Assembly: GCA_022710255.1 (NCBI GenBank)
Contig: JAKLHG010000058.1
Coordinates: 1-12,330, forward strand
DNA length: 12,330 nucleotides
Source of the DNA: Candidatus Hydrogenedentota bacterium
GTDB taxonomy: Bacteria; Hydrogenedentota; Hydrogenedentia; Hydrogenedentales; CAITNO01
Reading direction: 5' to 3'
Under the pieces are notes generated by a model. It did no database searches. It was not told where the DNA came from and worked only from the letters and a program-made list of their open reading frames with translations. A program made the translations under genes and the position numbers. How positions within the stretch are numbered: the stretch's first letter is position 1; every line of letters begins with the position of its first letter. Positions 1 to 8,159 of the stretch are shown piece after piece.

Positions 1-2369
1 TCGTTGGCAAAACATTCGGGCAGGAACACAATCGGAAATTCCAGGCCTTTGGCCTTATGGATGCTCATCAAGGTAACGGCGCCCATCCCCCTGGATTGCA
101 GCGTGGATTCCCCTTCCTTCAGCTCGCGAAACGTGATATCTTCAAGATACCGGGTGAATTCGGCCAGGGTCGAGGGCCTGGACTGGGAAAAGTCATCCGC
201 CATCTGGATTACCTTGCGCAGATTAGCCGCGTGCTGCAGACCCAGGTGCCGGCCCAGCAGCACCGCTTCGTATCCGGTCCGGGCAAAGACCTGCCGCAGA
301 AGGTGTCCCGGTTCACTTTCGCGCCGCTCATACAGTTCCATGAAAAGACGACGCGCACCGTCCAGCACTTCGTCCTGTTCAAAAGACGCGGGACAGGCGC
401 CTGAATGAAACGCCGCCGCGATGCCGCCCTCCATCAGCGCCATACGCATCAAACTTTCATCGGACAACCCGATGAGCGGACTGCGCAATACGATTACCAG
501 CGCCTCTTCATCCCAAGGGTCCAGAAGCACCTGCAGCAGGGCGAGTATGTCCTGAATCTCGCGGCGCTGAAAGAAACCTGCGCCGGAAATCCGGTTATAG
601 GGGATGTGGAATTCCCGAAGGGCGGATTCATATTCATGCATGTAAGAGCCCCGACGGAAAAGCAGTACCACGTCATCATAGGTCGCGTCACGGGTGAGGC
701 CGCTTTTCTCGTCCGTCAGGCGCAGGGGCGCCGACCCGCCACACAATTCGAGGATACGCCGGGCGATAAATGTCACATCCCGTTCCCGCATGGCCGGTGC
801 GGTCTCCTTCCCCGCGGACTGGGGCAGAAAATATTCCACGCAAGGAGCACGATCAGATTGGCGGTGTATTCCCATGGGCCGATAGGCCTCTACCGCATCC
901 AGCAGTCGGGTGCGGTGGAAAAAATCATTCACGAAATGAAGCACCCCCGGCAGGGAACGGAAATTATCCGGCAGCGTCAAAGGCTCGCGGGTTTTTTCCC
1001 TGATACGATTGAAAATGTCCACTTCCGCGCCGCGAAAATAATAAACGGACTGCTTGACATCTCCAACGATAAAGAGATGGGGGCCCTCCTCCGTCATCGC
1101 CAGCAGTTCGGCAATGTCGAGTTGGCGATTATCGGTATCCTGGAATTCGTCGATAAGCAGATAGCGAATCCCCCGGGCGACGCGGTCTCGCACTGCGGGT
1201 TCGCCGCGCAGCAGGTCCAGGGTTTCGTTGATGATATCTTCAAAATCCAACACGGAACGCCCCTGCCTGAGCTGCCGGTATGCCCCCATGACCTGATTAC
1301 CGACCTGAATGAAATCGCAGGTCATTTGCGCGGATTTCTGTTCGAACACTTCGTCCCGTTCCGGGAGCAGGCACTTCTTCTTAAAGAAGTCTTTTGCTTT
1401 CGTCAGCGCGTCCTTTAAAGCGTTATACCTCTCCGGCGACGGCCAGTGGTCTTTGCTGCCGCCCATGCGGGGATACGCCGCGAGGTAACCGTTCAGCATT
1501 TCCGTCAAGCCCCCTTGTCCCTCGAGCATGGCCTGCAACACGGCACTGCATGCGCAGCGCTGGCATTCCCGCTTGTCCGAGACTTCGGTGCACTGTCCCT
1601 CGAAGGCATCCAGCGTTTCCAGAAGGCTGCGGGCTTCCTGATTATACTGAAAGGCCCGCAGCAACGCTTCCTGGGCGCCGGGCGACTCCTCCGTCCATCG
1701 CTCATACAGGGCCTTCGGTGAAGCATAGCGTTCATCGTCGGGAAAGGTCTGAAACTTCCAGCGATTGGCGAGCATGAAGGCCAACGCATCCTTTAACTGA
1801 TTGCGGCTCATTTCCAGCGACAGGCGGAAGCAGGCGGGGTCTTCCCGTTCCAGCAGGCGATACAGGGTTTCCTCCACCGCCTTTTCCGCCAGCTGTTCCG
1901 ATTCGGCATCGCTCAGCACCCCCCAGTCCGGGTCCAAGCCGACTCTCAGCGCCTGTTCACGCAGAATGGAAGCGCAAAACGCGTGTATGGTGCTCACCCG
2001 GGCGCCGTCCACCTGGCGTTCCATCTCGCGCCAGAAATGCATATCAGCGGGATTCGCCGGATCGGCGGCCTCCCGGAATTTGCGGCGCAGCCGGGCCTTC
2101 ATCTCGGCGGCGGCCTTATCGGTAAAGGTGATAGCCACAATCTGGTCCAGCCCGAGTTCCCGGCCGGGCTGTGTTCGGAATTCTTCCAGCAGCTTCACGA
2201 TTCGCTCGACAAGAATGGTAGTCTTCCCCGAACCGGCGCCCGCCGCCACGCACACCAGCGGGTCCCGTGCGTCAATGGCCCTGACTTGTTCCGGTGTAAA
2301 ACGGGAAAGCGGGTTAGCCGCGTCTTCCCGGATGGCGGGAGAACCTCCGGATTTTTGTTTATCAGCCAT
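1..2369 (-). CDS. addA: AddA-type UvrD/RecB helicase-nuclease subunit, 3' end beyond window
   Basis: Superfamily 1A DNA helicase of the AddA (RexA) type, the motor subunit that with AddB unwinds and resects double-strand breaks for RecA loading. I translated the minus strand from ATG at 2369; the frame stays open for 789 codons to the window edge. Visible motifs: Q motif FTPEQ (24-28), Walker A GAGSGKT (44-50), motif Ia TFTDKAAAEM (81-90), Ib STIHAFC (126-132), Walker B LLIDEFQDT (404-412), motif III GDVKQSVYYFRG (436-447), motif IV NFRS (469-472), motif V HKAKGLEFP (771-779). Motif VI and the expected C-terminal nuclease lie outside the window, so whether it carries a nuclease cannot be seen. 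The start is supported by GGGAG (2377-2381) 7 nt upstream, inside the end of addB; only two bases separate the addB stop from this ATG, so the two are probably translationally coupled. Odd: a cysteine cluster at 260, 269, 272 and 274. A stand-alone UvrD-like helicase is the main alternative, but the addB neighbour argues for AddA. Confidence 0.9.
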   Translation of the reverse strand, partial: MADKQKSGGSPAIREDAANPLSRFTPEQVRAIDARDPLVCVAAGAGSGKTTILVERIVKLLEEFRTQPGRELGLDQIVAITFTDKAAAEMKARLRRKFREAADPANPADMHFWREMERQVDGARVSTIHAFCASILREQALRVGLDPDWGVLSDAESEQLAEKAVEETLYRLLEREDPACFRLSLEMSRNQLKDALAFMLANRWKFQTFPDDERYASPKALYERWTEESPGAQEALLRAFQYNQEARSLLETLDAFEGQCTEVSDKRECQRCACSAVLQAMLEGQGGLTEMLNGYLAAYPRMGGSKDHWPSPERYNALKDALTKAKDFFKKKCLLPERDEVFEQKSAQMTCDFIQVGNQVMGAYRQLRQGRSVLDFEDIINETLDLLRGEPAVRDRVARGIRYLLIDEFQDTDNRQLDIAELLAMTEEGPHLFIVGDVKQSVYYFRGAEVDIFNRIREKTREPLTLPDNFRSLPGVLHFVNDFFHRTRLLDAVEAYRPMGIHRQSDRAPCVEYFLPQSAGKETAPAMRERDVTFIARRILELCGGSAPLRLTDEKSGLTRDATYDDVVLLFRRGSYMHEYESALREFHIPYNRISGAGFFQRREIQDILALLQVLLDPWDEEALVIVLRSPLIGLSDESLMRMALMEGGIAAAFHSGACPASFEQDEVLDGARRLFMELYERRESEPGHLLRQVFARTGYEAVLLGRHLGLQHAANLRKVIQMADDFSQSRPSTLAEFTRYLEDITFRELKEGESTLQSRGMGAVTLMSIHKAKGLEFPIVFLPECFAN

Positions 2370-2371
2370 GG

Positions 2372-5300
2372 TCAGTCTCCCGTCTCTTCAATCACATTGC
2401 GCTCCGGAAATTTTCGTTGTATGCGCCAGGCTTCAAACCGGGCTGCGGAGGGCAAGGAATGCTTTTTCGGATCGTAGTGCGCATCCGGCAGCGGGGGAAA
2501 ATATCCGTTTCGAATCCCGGCGACGGCTTCCTTGATACGGTTTAGAGCGGTCTCCTCCCTGCTCCCGGCATCCTGCGCCTTGTCCAGAAACAACGCTTCC
2601 CGGGGCTTCCCTCTGAAAACGGGCAGGTAATGGGCGCTTTCAACGGTGCGCCTGGGAAGCAAATACCGTTCCACCGCCCACGCGTATAAAGTCAACTGCA
2701 ATGACAAACCATACTTGATATCCGCTTTCTCCGGAAATGAGGCGGTCTTATAATCAATAATGGACACACGGTCGCCGGAGAGGTCTATCCGGTCGATGAT
2801 GCCGGAAAGGGGAACGGCCTCGCCATCAATATCCAAAAGAAACGCTTCTTTGCTGGAAAGAGCGTCTCCGGATTTTCGAGGCGCGCGACCAAAGGCAACC
2901 TCGAAATGAGACGGATTTAATCCGGTGGGACGTTGTGCTTCCCGGTTCAGATAGCGTTGCAACGCCTGGACAAAACGCTGTTTCTCCACCCGGATCAGGG
3001 GAACCGGAATGTGCTTCAGGTCACGGCCGTTGCTGATAAATACCTGCTCAACCGTGTCGTCCATGAACTGCCGGGCTTCCGCATCGTCCCGGGCCAGGAG
3101 CTCCGGAACCGCTTGACCCGAATATCGTTGGTGAAATCGCTGCAGTACTTCATGCAACAGGGCGCCGCGCCGCAGGGAATCGAGTTCGCCTTCGGCCTCA
3201 GCCGTTTCCGGAACCCGTAGAACGCGCCGCAGGAAAAATTGAAAGGGAAACGCGATATAACTTTCCAGGGCGTCCGTACTGAATTGCGCCCCGGCGCCAA
3301 ATTTTTCGCCAAGCCACGCCAGCAGGTCCGGCGCCTGGATCACGCCGTCATACCGGCCAAAGGGTGCAGGGCCGTTGCGTTCCTCCTCAATGGCGGCCAG
3401 CCTCCGAACCGGCCCTAAAATCTCCGGAAAGTCCGTTTCGGCGGCGGTAATCTTCCCGTAGAACACGGCATTCGCCAAGTCTCGGGGTGAAGCGATATGC
3501 GCGATCCCGGGCACAAAACAATCAGGACCCGGTTCTTCGTCCATGATGGTCCGGGAACCCGCAAACAGGTCCGCAATTTCCGTTACATAGGGACTGGGCA
3601 GTGATTCCCTGCCCTGCTTGTCCTGTTTCCGCCAGGTCAAGACCAGGGTTTTCTGCGCCGCACACAGGGCATGGTAAAACAACAGCCGCTCCCGGTAAGT
3701 ATGTTCGCGGCGTCCGGCGAGGTCCACCCCCTTCCCCCGCAGGCGGGGCAAATCCAACTCAGTATACAGAACGTTCCGCGGCGCCGACCGGGGCAACATG
3801 CCTTCATTCAGCCCGCCGAGGAAAATATGGGAAAAGTTCTCGCAACGCAACCCGTCCATATCCGTGCATACTACGGCGCCCCCGGCAGGCCCGTCCGGCG
3901 GCAGGGTTGTCTCTTCCATCCCTTCCCGCAACATCACGACAAAATCGGCAAAAGAAACCGGGGCGTCCGCCGGTACACCCTCGGCAAGGGATTGAAGAAG
4001 ACCCCGCAGGGCGGCCACGGCTGCGAGGTTTTTTTCCTCCGCCTCCACCGCTTTCTCCATACCCAGGGCTCCAATAAGCGCGTCGCACCACCCGGCGTAG
4101 GCTTCCAGTACCGCATTCTCCGGAAGACGCGATTCAAACGCAGCGAACAACTCCACCCGCTGCCTGAAAAGAGCAAGCGCCTCGGGAGTAATGGCAGGGG
4201 AAGGACAGCCCGGAGATGCCGCCCTGCACCCCTGCAATTCTTCCAGGGCCTCCTTCCAGGCGGCATGCCCCATGACAACACCCGTTTCTCGCGCAATAAG
4301 AGGAAACACCATCACCGCTCTCCGCTGTTCGGGCGGGGTGTGCAGCAGCGGGGAGGTAATCAGTGCCACAAGGTCCCGGGTTTCCCATTTTCCAATCAGG
4401 TCGAATACACGCATCAAGACGGCGGCCGGCGGAGTAAAAAGGAGGGGAGTCCCTTCCCGGAAGGTGCAGGGAATTCCGAACCCGTCAAAAATGGAACGGA
4501 CCATGGCCGCACTTTCCGCCATGTCCGTCAGCCCCACCGCAATGGAAGCCGGCGCGACTTGCTGACCGGTGATTAGGGACTTGACCGAACGGCCGATGAA
4601 TTCCAGTTCGTGCTGCGCGTCGGCGCAGGGAACGATTCGCAAATTAGGCGTAAGCGATTCCGGTATGGAACGGATGTTACGGCCAAAAATGCCGCCTGCG
4701 GCATACTGCACCGCCGTCACAGGCGTATGGGTCTGGCAGGTCAAAACTTCAACATCCGCCTGTTTCTGAAAATATTCCGTCCACCGCCACTGCAAATGGA
4801 AAAGGTCCGCCCGGTCCGGGTCGACATCAGAATTCAGGCCGATAACCAGTCGGGAAACATGGTGAGACAGACTCAGCAGGAACCGCTGCTGTGACGGGGT
4901 AAAGTCGTCAAAGCCGTCCAGCAGCACCACGGACGCGCCGCAGGGAACCGAAACATGGCCCTCTTTGCAGCAGTCTTCCGCTGCCCAGTAGAGTCCGGGC
5001 ACATCATACAAACCGCCCTTTAAAAGGGCCTCCTGGTATCCATCATATACGGCGACGACAAGGGGGTCATTCTCCTCGGCTTCCCCCCCCGACATGACTG
5101 CCCGCCGAAAACAGGCAGGATCGACGCCCGCCTGTTTCAACTGGGTAATGATTTGCACCAGATGTTTTACCAGGCCCGAGGTGATGTCATAACAGGGCTG
5201 GAAATTATCCGCCCGGAGGTGTTCAAGTACTCCCCGCACGATCATACGCCGTTCCAACCGCGAAATCATGCGGACCGGGATACCTGACTGTTCCAACAGC

Positions 5301-5509
5301 GCCTTGGCAAACGCGCCCAGTTCCCAGGCACGGCTTCCCCAAAGTCCGGGCAGTTGATTGGTGCGTACATAGGCTTCCTGGCGCAGCCAGGCCAGACGCG
5401 GCGTCGGTGTCAACAATACGGCACGGTCCCCGTGGTCCTTCCAGAGCGCGTCGATACGTTCACTGCGGTCGGAATGCAGGGCGCCGCAAATAAGCGTGAT
5501 TTTCCCCAT
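2372..5509 (-). CDS. addB: AddB-type helicase/nuclease subunit lacking Fe-S cysteines
   Basis: Partner of AddA in a two-subunit RecBCD-like helicase-nuclease; in this family AddB is an inactivated helicase fold plus a RecB-type nuclease that cuts one DNA strand. From the ATG at 5509 it is 1045 residues. The N-terminus (ITLICGALHSDRSER) sits where other AddB proteins have a P-loop, but no GKT is present. A UvrD-C-like segment is readable (HIFLGGLNEGMLPRS and later GRESLPSPYVTEI). The C-terminal nuclease shows H786 (RGALLHEVL), D906 (GIIDRID), D919 and K921 (IIDYKT), then Q938/Y942 (QLTLY), so the PD-(D/E)XK site is complete. The four cluster-binding cysteines of canonical AddB are absent: F754 stands in AFPFQFF where CPF is usual, and no Cys follows to the end. 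Start choice: ATG 5509 matches family length. A GTG at 5557 in the same frame has a better Shine-Dalgarno (GAGG, 7 nt) and would add 16 residues. Stop TGA is 2 bases before addA. Confidence 0.88.
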   Translation of the reverse strand: MGKITLICGALHSDRSERIDALWKDHGDRAVLLTPTPRLAWLRQEAYVRTNQLPGLWGSRAWELGAFAKALLEQSGIPVRMISRLERRMIVRGVLEHLRADNFQPCYDITSGLVKHLVQIITQLKQAGVDPACFRRAVMSGGEAEENDPLVVAVYDGYQEALLKGGLYDVPGLYWAAEDCCKEGHVSVPCGASVVLLDGFDDFTPSQQRFLLSLSHHVSRLVIGLNSDVDPDRADLFHLQWRWTEYFQKQADVEVLTCQTHTPVTAVQYAAGGIFGRNIRSIPESLTPNLRIVPCADAQHELEFIGRSVKSLITGQQVAPASIAVGLTDMAESAAMVRSIFDGFGIPCTFREGTPLLFTPPAAVLMRVFDLIGKWETRDLVALITSPLLHTPPEQRRAVMVFPLIARETGVVMGHAAWKEALEELQGCRAASPGCPSPAITPEALALFRQRVELFAAFESRLPENAVLEAYAGWCDALIGALGMEKAVEAEEKNLAAVAALRGLLQSLAEGVPADAPVSFADFVVMLREGMEETTLPPDGPAGGAVVCTDMDGLRCENFSHIFLGGLNEGMLPRSAPRNVLYTELDLPRLRGKGVDLAGRREHTYRERLLFYHALCAAQKTLVLTWRKQDKQGRESLPSPYVTEIADLFAGSRTIMDEEPGPDCFVPGIAHIASPRDLANAVFYGKITAAETDFPEILGPVRRLAAIEEERNGPAPFGRYDGVIQAPDLLAWLGEKFGAGAQFSTDALESYIAFPFQFFLRRVLRVPETAEAEGELDSLRRGALLHEVLQRFHQRYSGQAVPELLARDDAEARQFMDDTVEQVFISNGRDLKHIPVPLIRVEKQRFVQALQRYLNREAQRPTGLNPSHFEVAFGRAPRKSGDALSSKEAFLLDIDGEAVPLSGIIDRIDLSGDRVSIIDYKTASFPEKADIKYGLSLQLTLYAWAVERYLLPRRTVESAHYLPVFRGKPREALFLDKAQDAGSREETALNRIKEAVAGIRNGYFPPLPDAHYDPKKHSLPSAARFEAWRIQRKFPERNVIEETGD

Positions 5510-5580
5510 GAATCCGTCTATTCCCTTTGGACAGGACCACCCCGGGATCCATTTCACGGACCAGCCTCATCCATACTCGT

Positions 5581-5610
5581 ATCTTAACGGCCTGGACCGG
5601 AAAAATGCAA
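5581..5610 (-). promoter_or_regulatory. Candidate sigma70-type promoter for addB-addA
   Basis: On the minus strand, TTGCAT (5610-5605) and TAAGAT (5586-5581) are separated by 18 bases. Transcription would begin near 5574, leaving a short leader to the GTG at 5557 or about 65 nt to the ATG at 5509. The -35 matches consensus at only three of six positions and the -10 at four, so this is a by-eye candidate. The rest of the divergent gap (5611-5765) is A/T-rich, with T6 and A7 tracts flanking GAATTC (5629-5649). A TATAAC (5650-5655) could be a weak -10 for the plus-strand gene, but it has no convincing -35. Confidence 0.35.
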
Positions 5611-5765
5611 ACGGGGAGTGGCCGACTGTTTTTTCGGAATTCAAAAAAATATAACACGCACCGTCGTTTTCTTTCCCCGGAACAGAGATGATAGTATTCA
5701 ATTAAAAGGTTGCCGATAGGGTCCGGCAGCACGGTACACGGATTTTCAGTGCGGGAGTACACTCT

Positions 5766-7286
5766 ATGTTTTATGTCTTCTTGAAGCATCAAAGGGCGGC
5801 CACCTTGTTGCTTCTCATAACGGGCCTGCTTGCATCGGGTGCGACCCATGCCGGTCAACTTGTCGCGGGCACGGCCAAAATAGACATCACCGACTATGAC
5901 GCGGGCCCGGTCAACGACCCCTTGTATGTAAAGGTCCTGCTGATTAAGAGCGAAACCGAAACGCTCGCCCTGATTACGGTGGACGCCGTCGCCGTGGCGA
6001 CAATCGGCCGTATCGGCAATGACTATATGCCTGCGGTCCGCGCGCGACTGGAACAGGAACTGGGAATTCCCCCGGCAAAGGTACTGTTCAATGCCAGTCA
6101 CTGTCACGGGGCCGTCTGCGCGGATGTAGCGGAACGTACGGTTCAGGTGGCAAGAGAGGCATCCGGGCGAATGGAACCGGTGACTGCAGGCGCGGGCTGC
6201 GGTCATGAAAACCGCGTCATGGAAAATCGCCGGTTCCGGTTGCAGTCCGGTGCGGAGGCGGACAGTCGGCACGCCTATGCCCTGCCGCCCGACGAGGCCA
6301 TCGCCGGCATCGGACCGGTAGACCCGGAAATAGGCCTCCTCCGCCTGGACCGGCAGGATGGCCGCACCCTCGCCGTCATCTATAACTTTGCCTGCCATCC
6401 CATACTGGGCGTGCCAAGCCATGCCACTACGGCGGACATCACCGGCTTTGCATCGAAAGTCATCGAGGAAAACCTGGGCGGGGATGCTATCGCGCTGTTC
6501 CTGCAGGGCTGCGCGGGCGACATCAACCCGGCCTTTTACAAGGATACCGACCATCCCCGGGACGCGGAACCACTGGGAAATCTCTTGGGACTGAGCGCGT
6601 TGCGGTCGCTGCGCGCCATCACCTGCAACGAAGACACACGGTTTGTGGTCATGAACGAATCCCTGGAATTACCCCGCGCCGACCATGCCCCGCGTATCGC
6701 AAGCCTGGAAGCCGAACAAATGCGGTTGCTCAATTCCCTACAAGGCACCAGTCTCAACCTGAAAACGTTCCTGCCTCTGGCGGTAAAATATGGCCTCTCC
6801 CCAGAATATCCCTCCCATTACGCGCACCGCTACCTGCACGAAGATGCCCTGGGCCAAAACAACCTGAGAACACTGGACGCCGAAAATCGCGAGAACATGC
6901 GGTTATACAATGAAAATATCCACACCATGGAGGCCTTGACGCGGGTGCAGACCAATCTCGATCTGCTGCGAAAACACCAGGCGGAAAATCAGGCCGCTCC
7001 CAAACCCACGGTTGCCGCGGAAATCCTCGGCATCAGAATCGGCGCGTTCGTGCTGGTGACGTTCCCCGGCGAACCTTCCGTAAAAATCGGCCTCGATATC
7101 AAGGCGCGGTCCCCCCATGAGCTGACCTTTGTGGCGGACTGCACGAACGGCTACCTGTACTATGCGCCGACGGCGGAACAACTCGCCAATATCGGCGCCG
7201 CCCAAGAGGACAGCGACTGCATCCTGGCGCCGGAATGGCAACAGCGTTATGAGGAAAAAGTCACGGAACTGCTGAAACGGTTATGA
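5766..7286 (+). CDS. Exported neutral/alkaline ceramidase-fold hydrolase with atypical nucleophile motif
   Basis: A 506-residue protein resembling the N-terminal catalytic domain of neutral/alkaline non-lysosomal ceramidases, zinc enzymes that hydrolyse amide bonds in sphingolipids. A signal peptide is clear: basic start, hydrophobic stretch (12-24), likely cleavage after ATHA (29). Candidate zinc-site residues are H112 and H114 (NASHCHGA), H211 (NFACHP), E436 (FPGEP) and a tyrosine in TNGYLYY (463-466), in family order. The loop that reads GDVSPN in characterised ceramidases, with Ser as nucleophile, is GDINPA here (251-256), so Asn254 replaces the serine. It is also shorter than the roughly 650 residues of the Pseudomonas/mammalian enzymes, probably lacking their C-terminal domain. 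Substrate is therefore unknown; ceramidase activity should not be assumed. Start is supported by GGGAG (5753-5757), 8 nt upstream of ATG. It is divergent from addB and convergent with hepT, so it is probably monocistronic. Confidence 0.85.
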   Translation: MFYVFLKHQRAATLLLLITGLLASGATHAGQLVAGTAKIDITDYDAGPVNDPLYVKVLLIKSETETLALITVDAVAVATIGRIGNDYMPAVRARLEQELGIPPAKVLFNASHCHGAVCADVAERTVQVAREASGRMEPVTAGAGCGHENRVMENRRFRLQSGAEADSRHAYALPPDEAIAGIGPVDPEIGLLRLDRQDGRTLAVIYNFACHPILGVPSHATTADITGFASKVIEENLGGDAIALFLQGCAGDINPAFYKDTDHPRDAEPLGNLLGLSALRSLRAITCNEDTRFVVMNESLELPRADHAPRIASLEAEQMRLLNSLQGTSLNLKTFLPLAVKYGLSPEYPSHYAHRYLHEDALGQNNLRTLDAENRENMRLYNENIHTMEALTRVQTNLDLLRKHQAENQAAPKPTVAAEILGIRIGAFVLVTFPGEPSVKIGLDIKARSPHELTFVADCTNGYLYYAPTAEQLANIGAAQEDSDCILAPEWQQRYEEKVTELLKRL

Positions 7287-7319
7287 GACGCCTGGCTTCC
7301 CGAAAGGCATTCTTCCCTT

Positions 7320-7341
7320 CTGTTCTTCAAAAAACAGTTTT
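7320..7341 (+). terminator. Weak possible terminator after ceramidase-fold gene
   Basis: CTGTT (7320-7324) pairs with AACAG (7333-7337) around an 8-nt loop and is followed by four T residues (7338-7341). The 5-bp stem is too short to be a confident intrinsic terminator. It is listed because it is the only hairpin with a T-run in the gap between the two convergent genes. Confidence 0.25.
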
Positions 7342-7369
7342 GGGCCTTATGGTTCGTATAAATGCCGTT

Positions 7370-7713
7370 TCATATCTCCGGAAGCGCTTTTCTGAGCGCA
7401 ACAATTAACTCCGGGATACGTCTTGCGGCAATAGCCCAAATCGCCTCATCCAGCACCTCATCATATTCATGGGCAAGCACATTGCGTTGCCCTACGATAG
7501 CACGCCATGGCACCTCGGGATTGCGCTGCCTGGTCTCCTCGGAAATTCTGCGCGCTGCCTCACCTATAATTTCAATATGCTTTCAACTGCCCCGCGCATC
7601 ATGCGATTCACACAATACTGTCCATACGAAGCACCCGCGACAAAGGCTTCGATAGCCATGGCCGCATCCAGCATATCCCACAGATACGCCCTATCCCGGT
7701 CATCAGGCGGCAT
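7370..7713 (-). pseudogene. hepT: HepT-like HEPN toxin, broken by a one-base frameshift
   Basis: HEPN-domain RNase toxin of the MntA-HepT type. Read from the ATG at 7713, which overlaps the end of mntA by 11 bases, the protein begins MPPDDRDRAYLWDMLDAAMAI and continues to GAVESILKL, then meets TAG (7566-7564). Shifting frame by one base at about 7577-7581 restores a typical HepT sequence, IEIIGEAARRISEE, that runs to TGA at 7372-7370. The toxin motif RX4HXY is present in the second part as RNVLAHEY. The total length, 344 nt, is one base short of a whole number of codons. A single lost C (GAAAGCCAT to GAAAGCAT) would explain the break and would restore a 114-residue protein with AVESHIEIIGEAA. 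It may be a real inactivating mutation or a sequencing error. The RNase and its toxicity are family knowledge, not shown here. Confidence 0.8.
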
Positions 7714-8005
7714 GGACCACCTCGCGGTGGTTAAGGATAGCGTTCCGCCGATAGGGATTGCGCAGCGCCTCCTTTACCACAATATCCACTTCCCGTCCCA
7801 CCAGGTGCATCATCTCCTCGCGCAGCGCCACCAAGTCCCACAAGTCCCATCCGGCGTCGGGCACAAAACTGACCAGGAAATCCACATCGCTGTCCTCTTT
7901 GAAGTCTTCCCGTAATGCGGAACCAAAAATAGACAACTCGCGTATGCGCCACTTGTCACAGAGCGCCGCAAGCGCCTCCCGGTCAAGATGCAACGATGGA
8001 TTCAT
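7703..8005 (-). CDS. mntA: MntA-type minimal nucleotidyltransferase antitoxin
   Basis: Small nucleotidyltransferase (100 residues) of the MNT family. The active-site signature GS-X10-DXD is complete: GSALREDFKEDSDVDFLV, with a further acidic residue in the strand REVDIVV. In characterised MntA-HepT pairs the enzyme AMPylates the tyrosine of the HepT RX4HXY motif and so neutralises the toxin. The gene lies immediately upstream of, and overlaps, the frameshifted hepT. The start is well supported by GGAG (8014-8017), 8 nt before ATG. With hepT broken, this antitoxin may now be an orphan. A general MNT-domain protein acting on another target is possible, but the HEPN neighbour makes the pairing convincing. 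Confidence 0.9.
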   Translation of the reverse strand: MNPSLHLDREALAALCDKWRIRELSIFGSALREDFKEDSDVDFLVSFVPDAGWDLWDLVALREEMMHLVGREVDIVVKEALRNPYRRNAILNHREVVHAA

Positions 8006-8081
8006 AAACCATACTCCATACGATACTATCCCCTTTTCTTACGTGCCGAATGGCTTTCATAGGGCCAACATTAACGTGCAT

Positions 8082-8110
8082 AGTGTATCACATTGTTCAT
8101 AAACCGCCAA
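8082..8110 (-). promoter_or_regulatory. Candidate extended -10 promoter for mntA-hepT
   Basis: On the minus strand, TTGGCG (8110-8105) is followed after 17 bases by TACACT (8087-8082), and TGA directly before the hexamer gives an extended -10 (TGN). Both hexamers match consensus at four of six positions. Transcription would start near 8075, leaving about 70 nt of leader before mntA. Confidence 0.35.
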
Positions 8111-8159
8111 CCCAACTACGGTCCGTTCCCTGCGCATCCCTATCTCTCCTGTTCCTCCC

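Noticed and set aside
405..1418. 337-codon plus-strand open frame
   Set aside because: Antisense to addA, whose minus-strand translation shows all the helicase motifs; the plus-strand product resembles no family.
1801..2535. 244-codon plus-strand open frame
   Set aside because: Covers the addA N-terminus, including Walker A, on the opposite strand; Ser/Arg-rich product typical of a shadow frame.
3671..4576. 301-codon plus-strand open frame
   Set aside because: Lies wholly opposite addB and has Arg/Pro/Gly-rich composition without domains.
5460..6554. 364-codon minus-strand open frame
   Set aside because: Antisense to the ceramidase-fold gene, which has signal peptide, motifs and a good ribosome site.
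7469..7915. 148-codon plus-strand open frame across the toxin-antitoxin locus
   Set aside because: Opposite strand to mntA/hepT, whose GSX10DXD and RX4HXY motifs establish the coding strand.
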